A DNA stretch of 64,000 nucleotides from CAZDCD01 sp964503885 (GTDB lineage: Bacteria; Bacteroidota; Bacteroidia; Bacteroidales; UBA10428), in NCBI GenBank assembly GCA_964503885.1, contig CAZDCD010000012.1, forward strand, positions 1 to 64,000. Direction: 5' to 3'. The notes beneath the pieces are model-generated. The model saw only the letters and a list, made by a program, of their open reading frames with translations, was not told where the DNA came from and made no database searches. Positions 53,824 through 62,953 of this stretch are shown piece by piece. The stretch's first letter is position 1; every line of letters starts with the position of its first letter. The position numbers and the translations under genes were made by a program.

Positions 53824-54495
53824 TTAATTATAGTTTCGCTCACCAAATATAATGCTTCCGATGCGAACAATAGTCGTTCCGTAGCGAATTGCGATTGGAT
53901 AATCGTCAGACATGCCCATTGAAATTTCCCTGAAAGCATCGGCATTGCTGAAAAAAGATTGTTTCAACCGTACAAAACATTCAGCCAGGTATTTAAACTC
54001 ATGTTCAATAATGTCCGTGTCGTCCGTAAAGGTGGCCATCCCCATTAAACCGGCTATATTAATGTATTTCATATGTTTAACTTCCTCCGACCTGAGGATT
54101 TCTTCTGCCGAGGTAAAACCCAGTCCGAATTTTGTTTCCTCGCTGGCAATTTTTATCTGTAGCAGGCAATGTATTACACGTTGGTTCTTTTCCGCCTCTT
54201 TATTAATGGTTTCCAGCAGTTTCAGACTGTCGACCGAATGGATCATGTGCACAAAAGGTGCGATCAGCTTGACTTTGTTTGTTTGCAGATGCCCTATCAT
54301 ATGCCATTCAATATCTTTGGGCAGATTATTGTATTTCCTGACAAGTTCCTGCGCCTTATTCTCACCGAAAATTTTATGTCCACCATCATATGCTTCCATA
54401 ATAGTTTCCTCCGGATGAGTTTTGGTTACCGCAACCAGCCTTACATGATCAGGTATCTTGCTTTTAAGTTTTTTCAGGTTGTCTGCAACACTCAT
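53824..54495 (-). CDS. YggS/PLPBP-family pyridoxal-phosphate homeostasis protein
   Basis: A 223-residue PLP-binding protein of the YggS family, which buffers pyridoxal phosphate and affects amino-acid balance. LVAVTKTHPEETI contains the PLP lysine; IFGENKAQELVRKY, IEWHMIGHLQTNKV and MGMSDDYPIAIRYGTTIVRIGS are family blocks. Normal length. Probably co-transcribed with the downstream dihydroorotate-dehydrogenase-like gene. Confidence 0.95.
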   Translation of the reverse strand: MSVADNLKKLKSKIPDHVRLVAVTKTHPEETIMEAYDGGHKIFGENKAQELVRKYNNLPKDIEWHMIGHLQTNKVKLIAPFVHMIHSVDSLKLLETINKEAEKNQRVIHCLLQIKIASEETKFGLGFTSAEEILRSEEVKHMKYINIAGLMGMATFTDDTDIIEHEFKYLAECFVRLKQSFFSNADAFREISMGMSDDYPIAIRYGTTIVRIGSIIFGERNYN

Positions 54496-54765
54496 TTTTC
54501 CGGTTGTTTAAACGGTTAGGCATTCCAAAAGTAATAAAGATCGGATAGAATTCGTTGTTCCCTGGACAAAACCCTGCATTGTATCTTGAAAAATCTGCTC
54601 CATTTTCCTCAAAGATATCTCATGGCTCATATTGTTAAAGACTAAATTCCTTTTTTGGCCATTATTTTGCTACCTTAGTTTTTAGAATTTATTGCATGCA
54701 TCAAAGAACCTGCGCAGAAATTTAACGTACACTAATAAATATTACTAATTAATTTTTTTTCAATT

Positions 54766-56037
54766 ATGAAGGAGAAGTATAGATTTCAGGCTATGAGGAT
54801 TTTAAAGACGCAGACAGTTGTCACCATCTTTATTATGTATTTTTCAGGTCCATTGCAGATTCATGCACAGCTCAGTGATGACAGCTGTAAATTCCTGGGC
54901 AACATTACCAGCAGTAGTATCCGTAATGATTTTACGAAATACTGGAACCAGGTAACCCCTGAGAACGGTGGTAAATGGGCTTCGGTTGAAGCATCAAAGG
55001 ATGTTATGAACTGGAACGCACTTGATCTTGCATATAATTTTGCCAAATCCAAGAGAGTTCCCTTCAAACAACATACTTTTATATGGGGGCAACAGCAGCC
55101 TGCCTGGATATCCTCATTATCGGCCGCAGAACAAAAGGCCGAAGTGGAAGAGTGGATGGAACTGTTTGCGGAACGGTATCCGGATGTCGATTACATTGAC
55201 GTGGTTAATGAACCTCTTCATGCACCGCCCTCCTATTCAGGCGCATTGGGAGGCAACGGTACCACAGGATGGGACTGGGTGGTTTGGTCATTTAAAAAAG
55301 CGAGAGCGCTTTTTCCGAATGCCAAACTGCTATTGAATGATTACAATATCATTAATAACAATAATTCAACCGATCAGTACATTGGAATTATTAATGTATT
55401 GAAGGATAGCGGCTTAATCGATGGTATAGGAGAGCAGGGCCATTTCTATGAGACAACGGATCTGGGAATTATCATATCTAACCTTGTAAAACTCATAAAT
55501 ACAGGCTTACCCATTTATATTTCCGAATTCGACTTAAATATTTCAGATGATTCCCAGCAGCTGCAACGGTATCAAAGCCTGTTTCCAATTTTTTGGGAAA
55601 CTCCTGACATCAAGGGCGTTACACTATGGGGATATGTACAGTACCAGATCTGGAGACAGGATGCTTACCTTATACGGTCGGACGGATCGGAACGGCCTGC
55701 CATGTCATGGCTCAGAACATATATTGAGAATGAGCCTTTTTCTGAAACCTATTGTTATAACGGGCCTATTATAACCGGAATAGAGGATTCTCCTCCATCG
55801 GATAACCAGCTCATTGTTTACCCGAATCCGATGAAGGATGGAGTAATCCATCTGAACCTGCCCGAAGGAACCTCGACAATAAAAATCATGGATCTGTATG
55901 GCAGACAGGTATTGGCTCATTCGGTGACGGCGCATCAACAGGAATTGGTAATGCATATCGATCTGCAGCCCAACTTGTATGTTCTCATTATATCAGGATC
56001 TGGTTTTCAAAAAGCTGGTAAGATTCTTATCGAATAA
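54766..56037 (+). CDS. GH10 endo-1,4-beta-xylanase with T9SS sorting domain
   Basis: A 423-residue exported enzyme. After a signal peptide (cut near IHAQ, residue 35), the GH10 catalytic domain covers about 40-325: FTKYWNQVTPENGGKW, PFKQHTFIWGQQQPAW, acid/base glutamate in IDVVNEPLHA, NDYNI, GIGEQGHF and the nucleophile glutamate in PIYISEFDLN, then LWGYV. It hydrolyses the xylan backbone. Residues about 350-423 are a type A T9SS sorting domain (VYPNPMKDGVIHLNL ... IKIMDLYGRQV), so it is sent through the outer membrane. It precedes an acetylesterase and the SusD locus. Confidence 0.95.
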   Translation: MKEKYRFQAMRILKTQTVVTIFIMYFSGPLQIHAQLSDDSCKFLGNITSSSIRNDFTKYWNQVTPENGGKWASVEASKDVMNWNALDLAYNFAKSKRVPFKQHTFIWGQQQPAWISSLSAAEQKAEVEEWMELFAERYPDVDYIDVVNEPLHAPPSYSGALGGNGTTGWDWVVWSFKKARALFPNAKLLLNDYNIINNNNSTDQYIGIINVLKDSGLIDGIGEQGHFYETTDLGIIISNLVKLINTGLPIYISEFDLNISDDSQQLQRYQSLFPIFWETPDIKGVTLWGYVQYQIWRQDAYLIRSDGSERPAMSWLRTYIENEPFSETYCYNGPIITGIEDSPPSDNQLIVYPNPMKDGVIHLNLPEGTSTIKIMDLYGRQVLAHSVTAHQQELVMHIDLQPNLYVLIISGSGFQKAGKILIE

Positions 56038-56554
56038 TTATCTGCCTAGCCAAAGATCCAGGCATGAATTGATTTTCCAAAGCGTTTCATTAAGATTGTT
56101 ATGTAAATACCTGTTCTAACCTTAAAGCCCGGCAAATCATTAATAGCCATATTGCTCAGCACATTATGAACATGTATGTACTCACATTTGAGACCTGAAA
56201 CCAATATCACAAAAGAGCACAATCAGGTTAGTTCATATCATAATTTAATTAAAAATTTACATATTTAGGGGGACTAAGGGAGTGAATCCTATTTGAGAAT
56301 TAATCCTTATTTAGGTCATCTTAATTTTCTAAAACAACATTTCGAAAACAGCATTTCTTGTTTTGTTTACAAGTGCTTTTATATTGTTTTCGTCATACGA
56401 AAAAATAAAGGCCAAGCTATAAAGTATAAGTTTTATGGAAGTCCCTCTATTCCCAATTAGTACGATACAAGCTGCTCCTGCACATCCTTAAACCTGCCTT
56501 TTTTGTCAATACAATTAAAATTGCGATATTTAACTGAATAAAAAACAAAAGAAA
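56038..56554. other. Intergenic region between xylanase and esterase
   Basis: 517 AT-rich bases with no recognised gene. A weak stem TGCCT/AGGCA follows the xylanase stop at 56042-56064 without a T run. TTTG at 56502-56505 lies at about the right distance before the esterase gene for a -33 box, but the matching -7 box is poor. Confidence 0.45.
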
Positions 56555-58495
56555 ATGAAGAAGAACCTGTTCAGACTAATTTATCTCTATGCTGTATTTA
56601 GCTCTTTTTCTGTTTTCGCACAGGTAAAACTACCCAGGTTGATCGGAGATGGTATGGTACTTCAGCGAAATGCCAAAGTCAATATTTGGGGATGGGCTGC
56701 TGCGTATGAAAAGATAACGGTCAGTTTTTTGGACTCCGCTTATCATACAACCACAAAAGAAGACGGTAAATGGAGTGTTGAATTTTCAAATCTTAAAGCA
56801 GGTGGCCCCTTTGACCTAAGAATCAGCGCAACCAACTCCATTACCATTCATGATGTATTCATAGGCGATGTCTGGGTCTGTTCCGGTCAATCCCAAATGG
56901 ACATAAATATGCAAAGGGTAAGTCCGCTTTACGAGGACGAGATCAGGCAGGCAGGCAATCCTTCCATACGGTATTTCTCTGTTCCAACAGTATACGCCTT
57001 TGGCAAGACTGAATCCGATCTTCCCTACGGCAAATGGGAAGCTATCAGTCAGGAAAACATCCTTCATGTCTCTGCAATTGCTTACTTTTTTGCCGAAGAA
57101 CTCAACAAGAACCTGAATATCCCGATCGGCATAATCCGGTCTAGCCTGGGAGGTTCGCCTGCCGAGGCCTGGATCAGTGAAGATGCAATCATGGGATTCC
57201 CCGAACAGTATAATGAGGCGCAAAGGTATAAAGACACTGCACTGATCAGTAGGATACAGAAGGAAGACAACGAACGGATCAGTGCCTGGTATGAAGAACT
57301 CAATGATAAAGATGCCGGGTATGACAAGCCTGAACTGCCTTGGTATAAACCGGAGATCGATGTTTCAGATTGGCCTGTGATGCAGGTTCCAGGTTACTGG
57401 GCCGATGGAGAATTGGGCGATGTGAATGGTGTTGTCTGGTTCAGGAAAGATTTTGAGTTGCCCCCCTGTATGACCGGAAAAGCTGCGAAACTAAATATGG
57501 GTCGTATTGTTGATGCCGATTCGGTGTTTGTTAATGGTGTATATGTCGGCTCTGTAAGTTACCAGTATCCTCCGAGAAGGTACGGGGTACCGGAGAATGT
57601 TCTGAAAGCAGGAAAAAATAGTATCGTCGTTAGACTTATCAGCAACATGGACAAAGGTGGTTTTGTTCCCGACAAACCTTACAACCTGATATCCAATGGC
57701 GATACCATCAACCTTAAAGGCGACTGGCATTATAGGCTGGGAACCGCAATGAAACCTTTGCAATCCCAGACTTTCATCCGGTTCAAACCTACCGCGCTTT
57801 TTAACGGGATGATAGCTCCGCTGACCCAATACAGTATAAAAGGCGTGATCTGGTACCAGGGTGAATCAAATACCGACCGACCCGTGGAATACAGAAGTTT
57901 ATTTCGGGCCCTGATCAATAATTGGAGAGACAAGTGGGGACAGGGCGATTTTCCATTCCTATATGTTCAGCTGCATAATTTTATGGAAAGCTATGATTAT
58001 CCCACCGAGAGCAATTGGGCGCTGACACGCGAAGCCCAGCTAAAGGCGCTTTCACTGCCAAATACAGCAATGGCAGTAGCGATCGACCTGGGTGAGTGGA
58101 ACGATATTCACCCGCTTAACAAGAAAGATGTTGCCCACCGGTTGGCTCTGGCTGCGGAAAAAACGGCTTACAATCAGACTGATGTGGTTGCATCGGGTCC
58201 TTTGTATCAATCCATGAAAATTTTCGGTGACAGTATCATTCTTACCTTCACAAATACCGGTTCGGGTTTAATAGCCAAAAACGACATGGAACTAAAACAT
58301 TTTGCCATAGCCGGCAATGACCGGAACTTTGTATGGGCTGATGCCAGAATTTCGGGCGATAGTGTGATTGTTTGGAGTGAAAAAATAAAGAATCCTATGG
58401 CCGTAAGGTACGCCTGGGCCAATAATCCGGAAGGGGCTAATTTGTATAACCGGGAAGGTTTGCCAGCATCGCCTTTCCGAACGGATGAGTGGTAA
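56555..58495 (+). CDS. Sialate O-acetylesterase-type carbohydrate esterase
   Basis: A 646-residue exported SGNH-type esterase. After a signal peptide ending at VFAQ it has an N-terminal beta domain (VKLPRLIGDGMVLQRNAKV), block I VCSGQSQMDINM with the nucleophile Ser, an inserted galactose-binding-like beta sandwich (about 265-375), then GVIWYQGESN and LGEWNDIHPLNKKDVAHR holding the Asp/His. The usual block I is GQSNM; the Asn to Gln change is unusual. In this xylanase-containing locus, removal of acetyl groups from hemicellulose is the likely job; the name sialate esterase is inherited from the family. A decayed GH2 gene follows at once. Confidence 0.88.
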   Translation: MKKNLFRLIYLYAVFSSFSVFAQVKLPRLIGDGMVLQRNAKVNIWGWAAAYEKITVSFLDSAYHTTTKEDGKWSVEFSNLKAGGPFDLRISATNSITIHDVFIGDVWVCSGQSQMDINMQRVSPLYEDEIRQAGNPSIRYFSVPTVYAFGKTESDLPYGKWEAISQENILHVSAIAYFFAEELNKNLNIPIGIIRSSLGGSPAEAWISEDAIMGFPEQYNEAQRYKDTALISRIQKEDNERISAWYEELNDKDAGYDKPELPWYKPEIDVSDWPVMQVPGYWADGELGDVNGVVWFRKDFELPPCMTGKAAKLNMGRIVDADSVFVNGVYVGSVSYQYPPRRYGVPENVLKAGKNSIVVRLISNMDKGGFVPDKPYNLISNGDTINLKGDWHYRLGTAMKPLQSQTFIRFKPTALFNGMIAPLTQYSIKGVIWYQGESNTDRPVEYRSLFRALINNWRDKWGQGDFPFLYVQLHNFMESYDYPTESNWALTREAQLKALSLPNTAMAVAIDLGEWNDIHPLNKKDVAHRLALAAEKTAYNQTDVVASGPLYQSMKIFGDSIILTFTNTGSGLIAKNDMELKHFAIAGNDRNFVWADARISGDSVIVWSEKIKNPMAVRYAWANNPEGANLYNREGLPASPFRTDEW

Positions 58496-58543
58496 TAGGT
58501 TGCATTACCGGTAAACAGCCAGAGACCTACCCATATCCGGTCA

Positions 58544-59081
58544 TTGATGATCAATGTTGGTTCCCGAAATGCCACATAGCTGAATGGCGAATGGGCCATA
58601 ATTATCGACCCAGCTGGAATTGGCAACTGGAAACAGGATTGGCTTGAAAATAGCTTGTGAAAAAGACCGACTCAGTGGAATATTCGTTTGAGGGAGGACC
58701 GTCGTGAAAAGTACCGGGCGACTTCAATGCGCAGAGGTATGAGATTACCTGTTTCAAGGACACAGCGTGGTATAAGAAAGTCTTTGTGAATGCAGCAAGA
58801 TCCGAAGAAGATTGTTCGTATATTTTAGTACGGTCAACTATATGGCTGCTGTATACCTTGATGGTATACATTTGGGAAGTCACAAAGGATGATTCACGCC
58901 ATTTCAATTTGAAATTACCGATATAATTATCCAGGGAGATAACACACTGATTGTCAAAGTAAACAATGAGCGCAGACTGGAAGGTCTTCCGGGTTGTATT
59001 TCCAGGTTATCAGCAGGATTACTAATGGCGACAACGTTTTCCTGTGTCGGCAAAAAGGTAAATAGTAAAGCCGAAACCTGA
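58544..59081 (+). pseudogene. Truncated GH2 glycosidase (beta-glucuronidase-like) pseudogene
   Basis: Three reading frames in sequence give the N-terminal part of a GH2 enzyme: MINVGSRNAT, stop, LNGEWAIIIDPAGIGNWKQ (58547-58657); then SVEYSFEGGPS, stop, KVPGDFNAQ and DTAWYKKVFVNAA (58672-58830); then TVNYMAAVYLDGIHLGSHKG, stop, FTPFQFEITD and GDNTLIVKVNNERRLEGLPG (58830-58997). Stops lie at 58577-58579 (TAG), 58705-58707 (TGA) and 58890-58892 (TGA), with frame changes near 58660 and 58830. Only the sugar-binding domain remains; the barrel with the catalytic residues is absent. It was probably the third enzyme of this hemicellulose locus. Confidence 0.85.
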
Positions 59082-59316
59082 GTGAATTCAATTGGGCTTA
59101 TACATTTTTTTGCTTACAATCACAGGTATGAATCCCCAAAGCAAGCTTTGGAAACTAATTCCGCGACAGAGCTACGGGGCATTAGACCCTCCTACTTCGG
59201 TTCCGACTGGGGCGTGGAATTCAACTTACAAATTTCAATCTGCTTGCATCCTGACTGCGGCAGGCAGTCAGGCAGGTGCACTGCGTTTCTGAAATTTGAG
59301 TTTCACGAATAAAAAA
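59082..59316. other. Eroded non-coding stretch after the GH2 relic
   Basis: Two short overlapping frames here (59082-59312, 59092-59292) show no protein family. The palindrome CCAAAGC-AA-GCTTTGG (59136-59151) and a CTGACTGC/GGCAGTCAGGCAGG patch near 59251-59278 look like repeat debris from an old insertion or deletion. Confidence 0.45.
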
Positions 59317-59346
59317 AAGGTGTCTCAAAAATTGAGACACCTTTTT
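59317..59346. terminator. Bidirectional terminator
   Basis: AAGGTGTCTCAA (59317-59328), a three-base loop and TTGAGACACCTT (59332-59343) with T run on the plus strand and, through the A run at 59311-59318, on the minus strand too. It ends the minus-strand T9SS protein gene, whose stop is 24 bases away. Confidence 0.9.
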
Positions 59347-59366
59347 CAAAAATTCAAAAATCGGAT

Positions 59367-61532
59367 TTATTCCTTAATAAATTTACTTACAAATATGCTG
59401 CCGTCTCTTTCGTGCAGTTTAATGAAGTAAATTCCGCTGTTCAGATCAGATGCGTTGATTGAAAGCGTGTTGTTGGAATTATTGGTAACCTTCTTAATTA
59501 CGCTACCATTTATTCCATATATTTCAACCAGTACAACCGATGAGGTATTTTCAAGATTTATTACATTAGTCACCGGATTTGGGGATAGCTGAACGCCAGA
59601 CTGATGAATATCCTTGACAGATGTAAATGGACTGATTGTAACCGTCCTAACTCCTCTTTCTCCCGAACCGTCATTGGCAGTAGCAACAACTGAAACACTA
59701 CCAGCACTATCTGCGGTTAATAAACCGTTTTGATCAATAGTTGCATAACCAGGATTAATTGCAGGTATTTCAACAGTCCATGTAACCGACACGTCATTAG
59801 CACATCCAGGCATAACATCAGCAGTAAACTGTTGTGTATTTCCTTCAACAACACTAATAGCACCTGACGGGCTTAAACTGATAGAGGTAACCAGGTAGCT
59901 CTGATTTGACAGTATAATTTCAAGTTCACCCTTAGTACCATTATCATTTGCCCTGGCTACAACGGTTACTGTACCATTACATTCAGCAGTCAAAAGACCG
60001 CCTTCAGAAATGTTGGCTATACCGGAACCATTAACGACTTTCCATGAATACGTCGGATCATCGGCATTTGATGGTTCAACTACGGCCATCATCTGAAGAG
60101 TGCCCCCTTCTGTATCAATGGTAGTAGCGCCTCCTTCACCAGTAACAGCTATGTTATCAACCGTAACAACTCCGGCTTTGTATCCGGTTAATGTCAGATC
60201 ATCCAGCCAGTGCTGATGGTTATCAATATTAATGGCGCCAATCTGGATATCCAGCCAGTGTCCTACCATGTCTTCCGGTATAGGCAGTGTAACAAATACC
60301 CATGCTGTATCGGTTAAAGCAGTGCCAACGATTGAAGCAGTATCAAGCTCTACCCATGCTCCGCTGTCGACACGGGCCTGTATGCTGAGACCAATTGCAT
60401 CGCTTTGTCTGAATCCCGGTCTGTAAATGTGTCCGAAAGAAAAGAACATTTTTTCACATCCCGTGATATCGATACCAGAATATGCAATTGAGTCCCAACT
60501 ACCAAAATAGGCGCCTGGTCTGGTTGTCAAAAATACCATTTCACTTCCCGAAGCATTATCCCAGTTTTGATGATCGATACCATTATCCCCGTATCCATTT
60601 ATCCTCATAGAACTATCTGAAGAGGTGGAAATCACAGTTCCGTTGGTTGAGGTAAATGTACCGAAGCTGAGTATAGCATCATAGTCCCATTGAGTTGCAT
60701 AACCTGGGGTATCCGTCGGAGGCATAATGGTATCCGTAGCTGTAACTGTAGGATTTGTACCTGTATCAAATTGGACATCACCAAATGTTTCTCTTGTGAG
60801 GTTAATTGAATCGTATTTTATCGTTCCGCTTACAGTAAGGTCATCAAGATAGTGCTCTTGGTCATTAATATTAATGGCTCCCATCTGGATATCCAGCCAG
60901 TGTCCTACCATATCTTCAGGCAGGGACAGAGTAACATATGTCCATGCAGCATCGGTTAAAGCAGCTCCATCGATTGAAGCAGTATCGAGCTCCACCCATG
61001 CTCCGCCGTCGACACGGGCCTGAATGCTGAGACCAAGTGCATCGCTTTGTTTGAATCCAGGGCTGTAAATGTGTCCGAACGAAAACGAAAGGTTTTCATA
61101 CCTTGAAATGTCTATACCGGTGTAGGCAATCGAATCCCAACTGCCGAATAAGGAATCCGGTGCAGTTGCCAGGAATAGCATTTCACTTCCAGAAGCATTA
61201 TCCCAGTCCTGTCCACCGATACCATCATCTCCGTATGCATTTACCCTCATAGAACTGTCTGAAGAGGTGGAAACCACAGTACCATTGGTTGATGTAAATG
61301 TGTCATAACTGAGTATAGCATCGTAGTCCCACTGGGTCGGAAAACCCGGAGTGTCCATTGGAGGCATAATGGTATCCGTGCCTATAACTGTGCCACTTGT
61401 ATCATAATCAAATTGTACATCGCCGAAAGTTTCCCTGGCAATAACAACTGTATCTGTACTAACAGGTGGTTGTGCTTTTAAACTTATAAGCACTGCACAA
61501 GCAAATAGAAAAAAAGTAAGTGTTTTTTTCAT
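59367..61532 (-). CDS. T9SS-exported protein with tandem jelly-roll-like repeats and Ig-like domains
   Basis: A 721-residue secreted protein. After the signal peptide come two copies of a 204-residue unit starting RETFGDVQFD (residues 33-236 and 247-450), each with DTIMPP, TQWDYDAILS, SSDSSMR, NASGSEM, GHWLDIQ and W/YLDDLT; this resembles a carbohydrate-binding beta sandwich, but no CBM family was recognised. Two BIG_2-type Ig-like domains follow (about 455-545 and 550-635). The end (LSPNPVTNVINLEN ... GIYFIKLHERDG) is a type A T9SS sorting domain. No enzyme motif is seen. It is separated from the SusD operon by a terminator-like hairpin, so it has its own promoter. Confidence 0.85.
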   Translation of the reverse strand: MKKTLTFFLFACAVLISLKAQPPVSTDTVVIARETFGDVQFDYDTSGTVIGTDTIMPPMDTPGFPTQWDYDAILSYDTFTSTNGTVVSTSSDSSMRVNAYGDDGIGGQDWDNASGSEMLFLATAPDSLFGSWDSIAYTGIDISRYENLSFSFGHIYSPGFKQSDALGLSIQARVDGGAWVELDTASIDGAALTDAAWTYVTLSLPEDMVGHWLDIQMGAININDQEHYLDDLTVSGTIKYDSINLTRETFGDVQFDTGTNPTVTATDTIMPPTDTPGYATQWDYDAILSFGTFTSTNGTVISTSSDSSMRINGYGDNGIDHQNWDNASGSEMVFLTTRPGAYFGSWDSIAYSGIDITGCEKMFFSFGHIYRPGFRQSDAIGLSIQARVDSGAWVELDTASIVGTALTDTAWVFVTLPIPEDMVGHWLDIQIGAINIDNHQHWLDDLTLTGYKAGVVTVDNIAVTGEGGATTIDTEGGTLQMMAVVEPSNADDPTYSWKVVNGSGIANISEGGLLTAECNGTVTVVARANDNGTKGELEIILSNQSYLVTSISLSPSGAISVVEGNTQQFTADVMPGCANDVSVTWTVEIPAINPGYATIDQNGLLTADSAGSVSVVATANDGSGERGVRTVTISPFTSVKDIHQSGVQLSPNPVTNVINLENTSSVVLVEIYGINGSVIKKVTNNSNNTLSINASDLNSGIYFIKLHERDGSIFVSKFIKE
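60183..61436 (-). repeat. Tandem in-gene duplication of about 612 bases
   Basis: The DNA of 61436-60825 (first unit) and 60794-60183 (second unit) encodes near-identical blocks separated by a short linker. Many runs are still the same at nucleotide level, for example around DMVGHWLDIQ and SDSSMR, so the duplication is fairly recent or is kept alike by recombination. Confidence 0.9.
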
Positions 61533-61706
61533 AATTTAAAGGTTTTAGTGTTAATAGTTTGGAACATAAAGTTATCTAATTTAATAAAATTTAATCTCTT
61601 ATGAAAAGTAATCTGCAATTATTATCCTTTAATTGTCAAAATTATTTAAAGAATTTAACTTTCCTGTTGATTTTAATAATTCTACTGTAATTACTTTACT
61701 ATTACA

Positions 61707-61749
61707 GAAAATCAGTCCACTATAAATAATCTTTCCATAGTAGACTGAT
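61707..61749 (-). terminator. Terminator-like hairpin after the TIG lipoprotein gene
   Basis: ATCAGTCCACTAT (61711-61723) and ATAGTAGACTGAT (61737-61749) pair with one mismatch around a 13-base loop. Read on the minus strand the stem is followed by TTTTCT, so it can end the SusD-TIG transcript. Confidence 0.6.
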
Positions 61750-61779
61750 TTCCATTATAATACATGTTACTGAAAGCTA

Positions 61780-62931
61780 TTATTCATCTCTTGGACCAAT
61801 GTCCACCACCCTAAAGCTATCGAACATGAATATGGCACCATCATTTTCGGCATAGCCAAAATTAGCCTGCAGCCTCATCTGTGTTTCATCCTGGTTTTTT
61901 GAAACATCATGCCAGATTGTAGTAGCGAACTCATTCCAGCCCTGATTTAATGTCAGTGTGGTGTCGCCCAGCATATCGCTGTATCCCGGGAGTGAAACTC
62001 CGCCAACAATCTTTACACGACGGCCGGTAGCATCTGACCATATTTTACCCATATACCGGAATTTTCTTCCGGGTTGGCAGGCTACATTTTCGTTCACAAC
62101 CTGGTTTGAATAATCGTTATCACCCACAACAAGCATTGTAGCCTTCAACGTCTTTGTGCCGAGATCGGGGTAATTTGCAGGAGCATTTATGATCTCATAT
62201 TGGGTTCTTGTACCCGATCCGGCAAGCCACCAGTTGGGACCGGAATTTCCATCAACATCAATCACACCCACTGTACCTTGTTCAAAGTCACCATTGTCAT
62301 TGAGTATTGGCAGACATAGATATTCTGTGGTATCGGGACATGCAATAAACATATTACTGCTGATTGAAAGTCCTGCATCCGATTCCGTTTTAATTACATC
62401 GGTAGTTGCTCCATCAGGAACAGCAAATTTTAAGACCTGCTTACTTTGTTCCATAATTGTGGCAGGCACATCTCCTATTCCCACCGAAGTAACAATATCA
62501 AGGTTCGTGCCGTATACGGTTACGACCGTATCCGTAAATCCAAAAGTAGGATTGAACCAGGAAATGGTTTGACGCGGAATTACGAGTATTGAGTCAAAAG
62601 CCCTTTCAGCGCCAGGAAAAACGAACGTTACATCGTTCATTCCCAGTGCAACCTGCGCAGGAACATTAAACTTTATACCTGTCTCAGTGCTCTCAATCTC
62701 TATTTTACGAACAACATATAAACCGAATATAATGCGTTCAACATTATCCAGTTGGGTGCCTCCAATGGAAAGTACAGCTCCGGCCCCTGTAACTGCAGGC
62801 ATATTGGTAATCCTTGCACTCACATCAACAATCGGAGTCTCAATAATTCCTTCATTTTCTTCATTACAGCCAATCAGGAATAATCCGAAAGCGGCTGTAA
62901 TCAGCGTAAAATATATTAATTTTCGTACCAT
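61780..62931 (-). CDS. IPT/TIG-domain surface lipoprotein (SusE/F-like position)
   Basis: A 383-residue lipoprotein (lipobox LIGC near residue 22). Two IPT/TIG Ig-like domains are visible: one with ITNMPAVTGAGAVLSIGGTQLDN and a second with ISWFNPTFGFTDTVVTVYGTNL. The C-terminal half (about 215-383), with NGDFEQGT, PNWWLAGSG and FMFDSFRVVD, looks like a CBM4/9-type jelly roll that binds glycans. Its place 22 bases downstream of a susD gene is that of SusE/SusF-type surface glycan-binding proteins. The bound glycan is not known; xylan is suggested by the neighbours. Confidence 0.85.
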   Translation of the reverse strand: MVRKLIYFTLITAAFGLFLIGCNEENEGIIETPIVDVSARITNMPAVTGAGAVLSIGGTQLDNVERIIFGLYVVRKIEIESTETGIKFNVPAQVALGMNDVTFVFPGAERAFDSILVIPRQTISWFNPTFGFTDTVVTVYGTNLDIVTSVGIGDVPATIMEQSKQVLKFAVPDGATTDVIKTESDAGLSISSNMFIACPDTTEYLCLPILNDNGDFEQGTVGVIDVDGNSGPNWWLAGSGTRTQYEIINAPANYPDLGTKTLKATMLVVGDNDYSNQVVNENVACQPGRKFRYMGKIWSDATGRRVKIVGGVSLPGYSDMLGDTTLTLNQGWNEFATTIWHDVSKNQDETQMRLQANFGYAENDGAIFMFDSFRVVDIGPRDE

Positions 62932-62953
62932 AATTATTGCATTTAATTATTAG

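Noticed and set aside
58544..59081. Stop-codon recoding (two TGA and one TAG) in the GH2 region
   Set aside because: Frame changes accompany the stops, and TGA ends intact genes in this window (mutS2, tpiA), so it is a normal stop here.
59082..59312. Short plus-strand frames after the GH2 relic
   Set aside because: No recognisable protein; repeat-like DNA.
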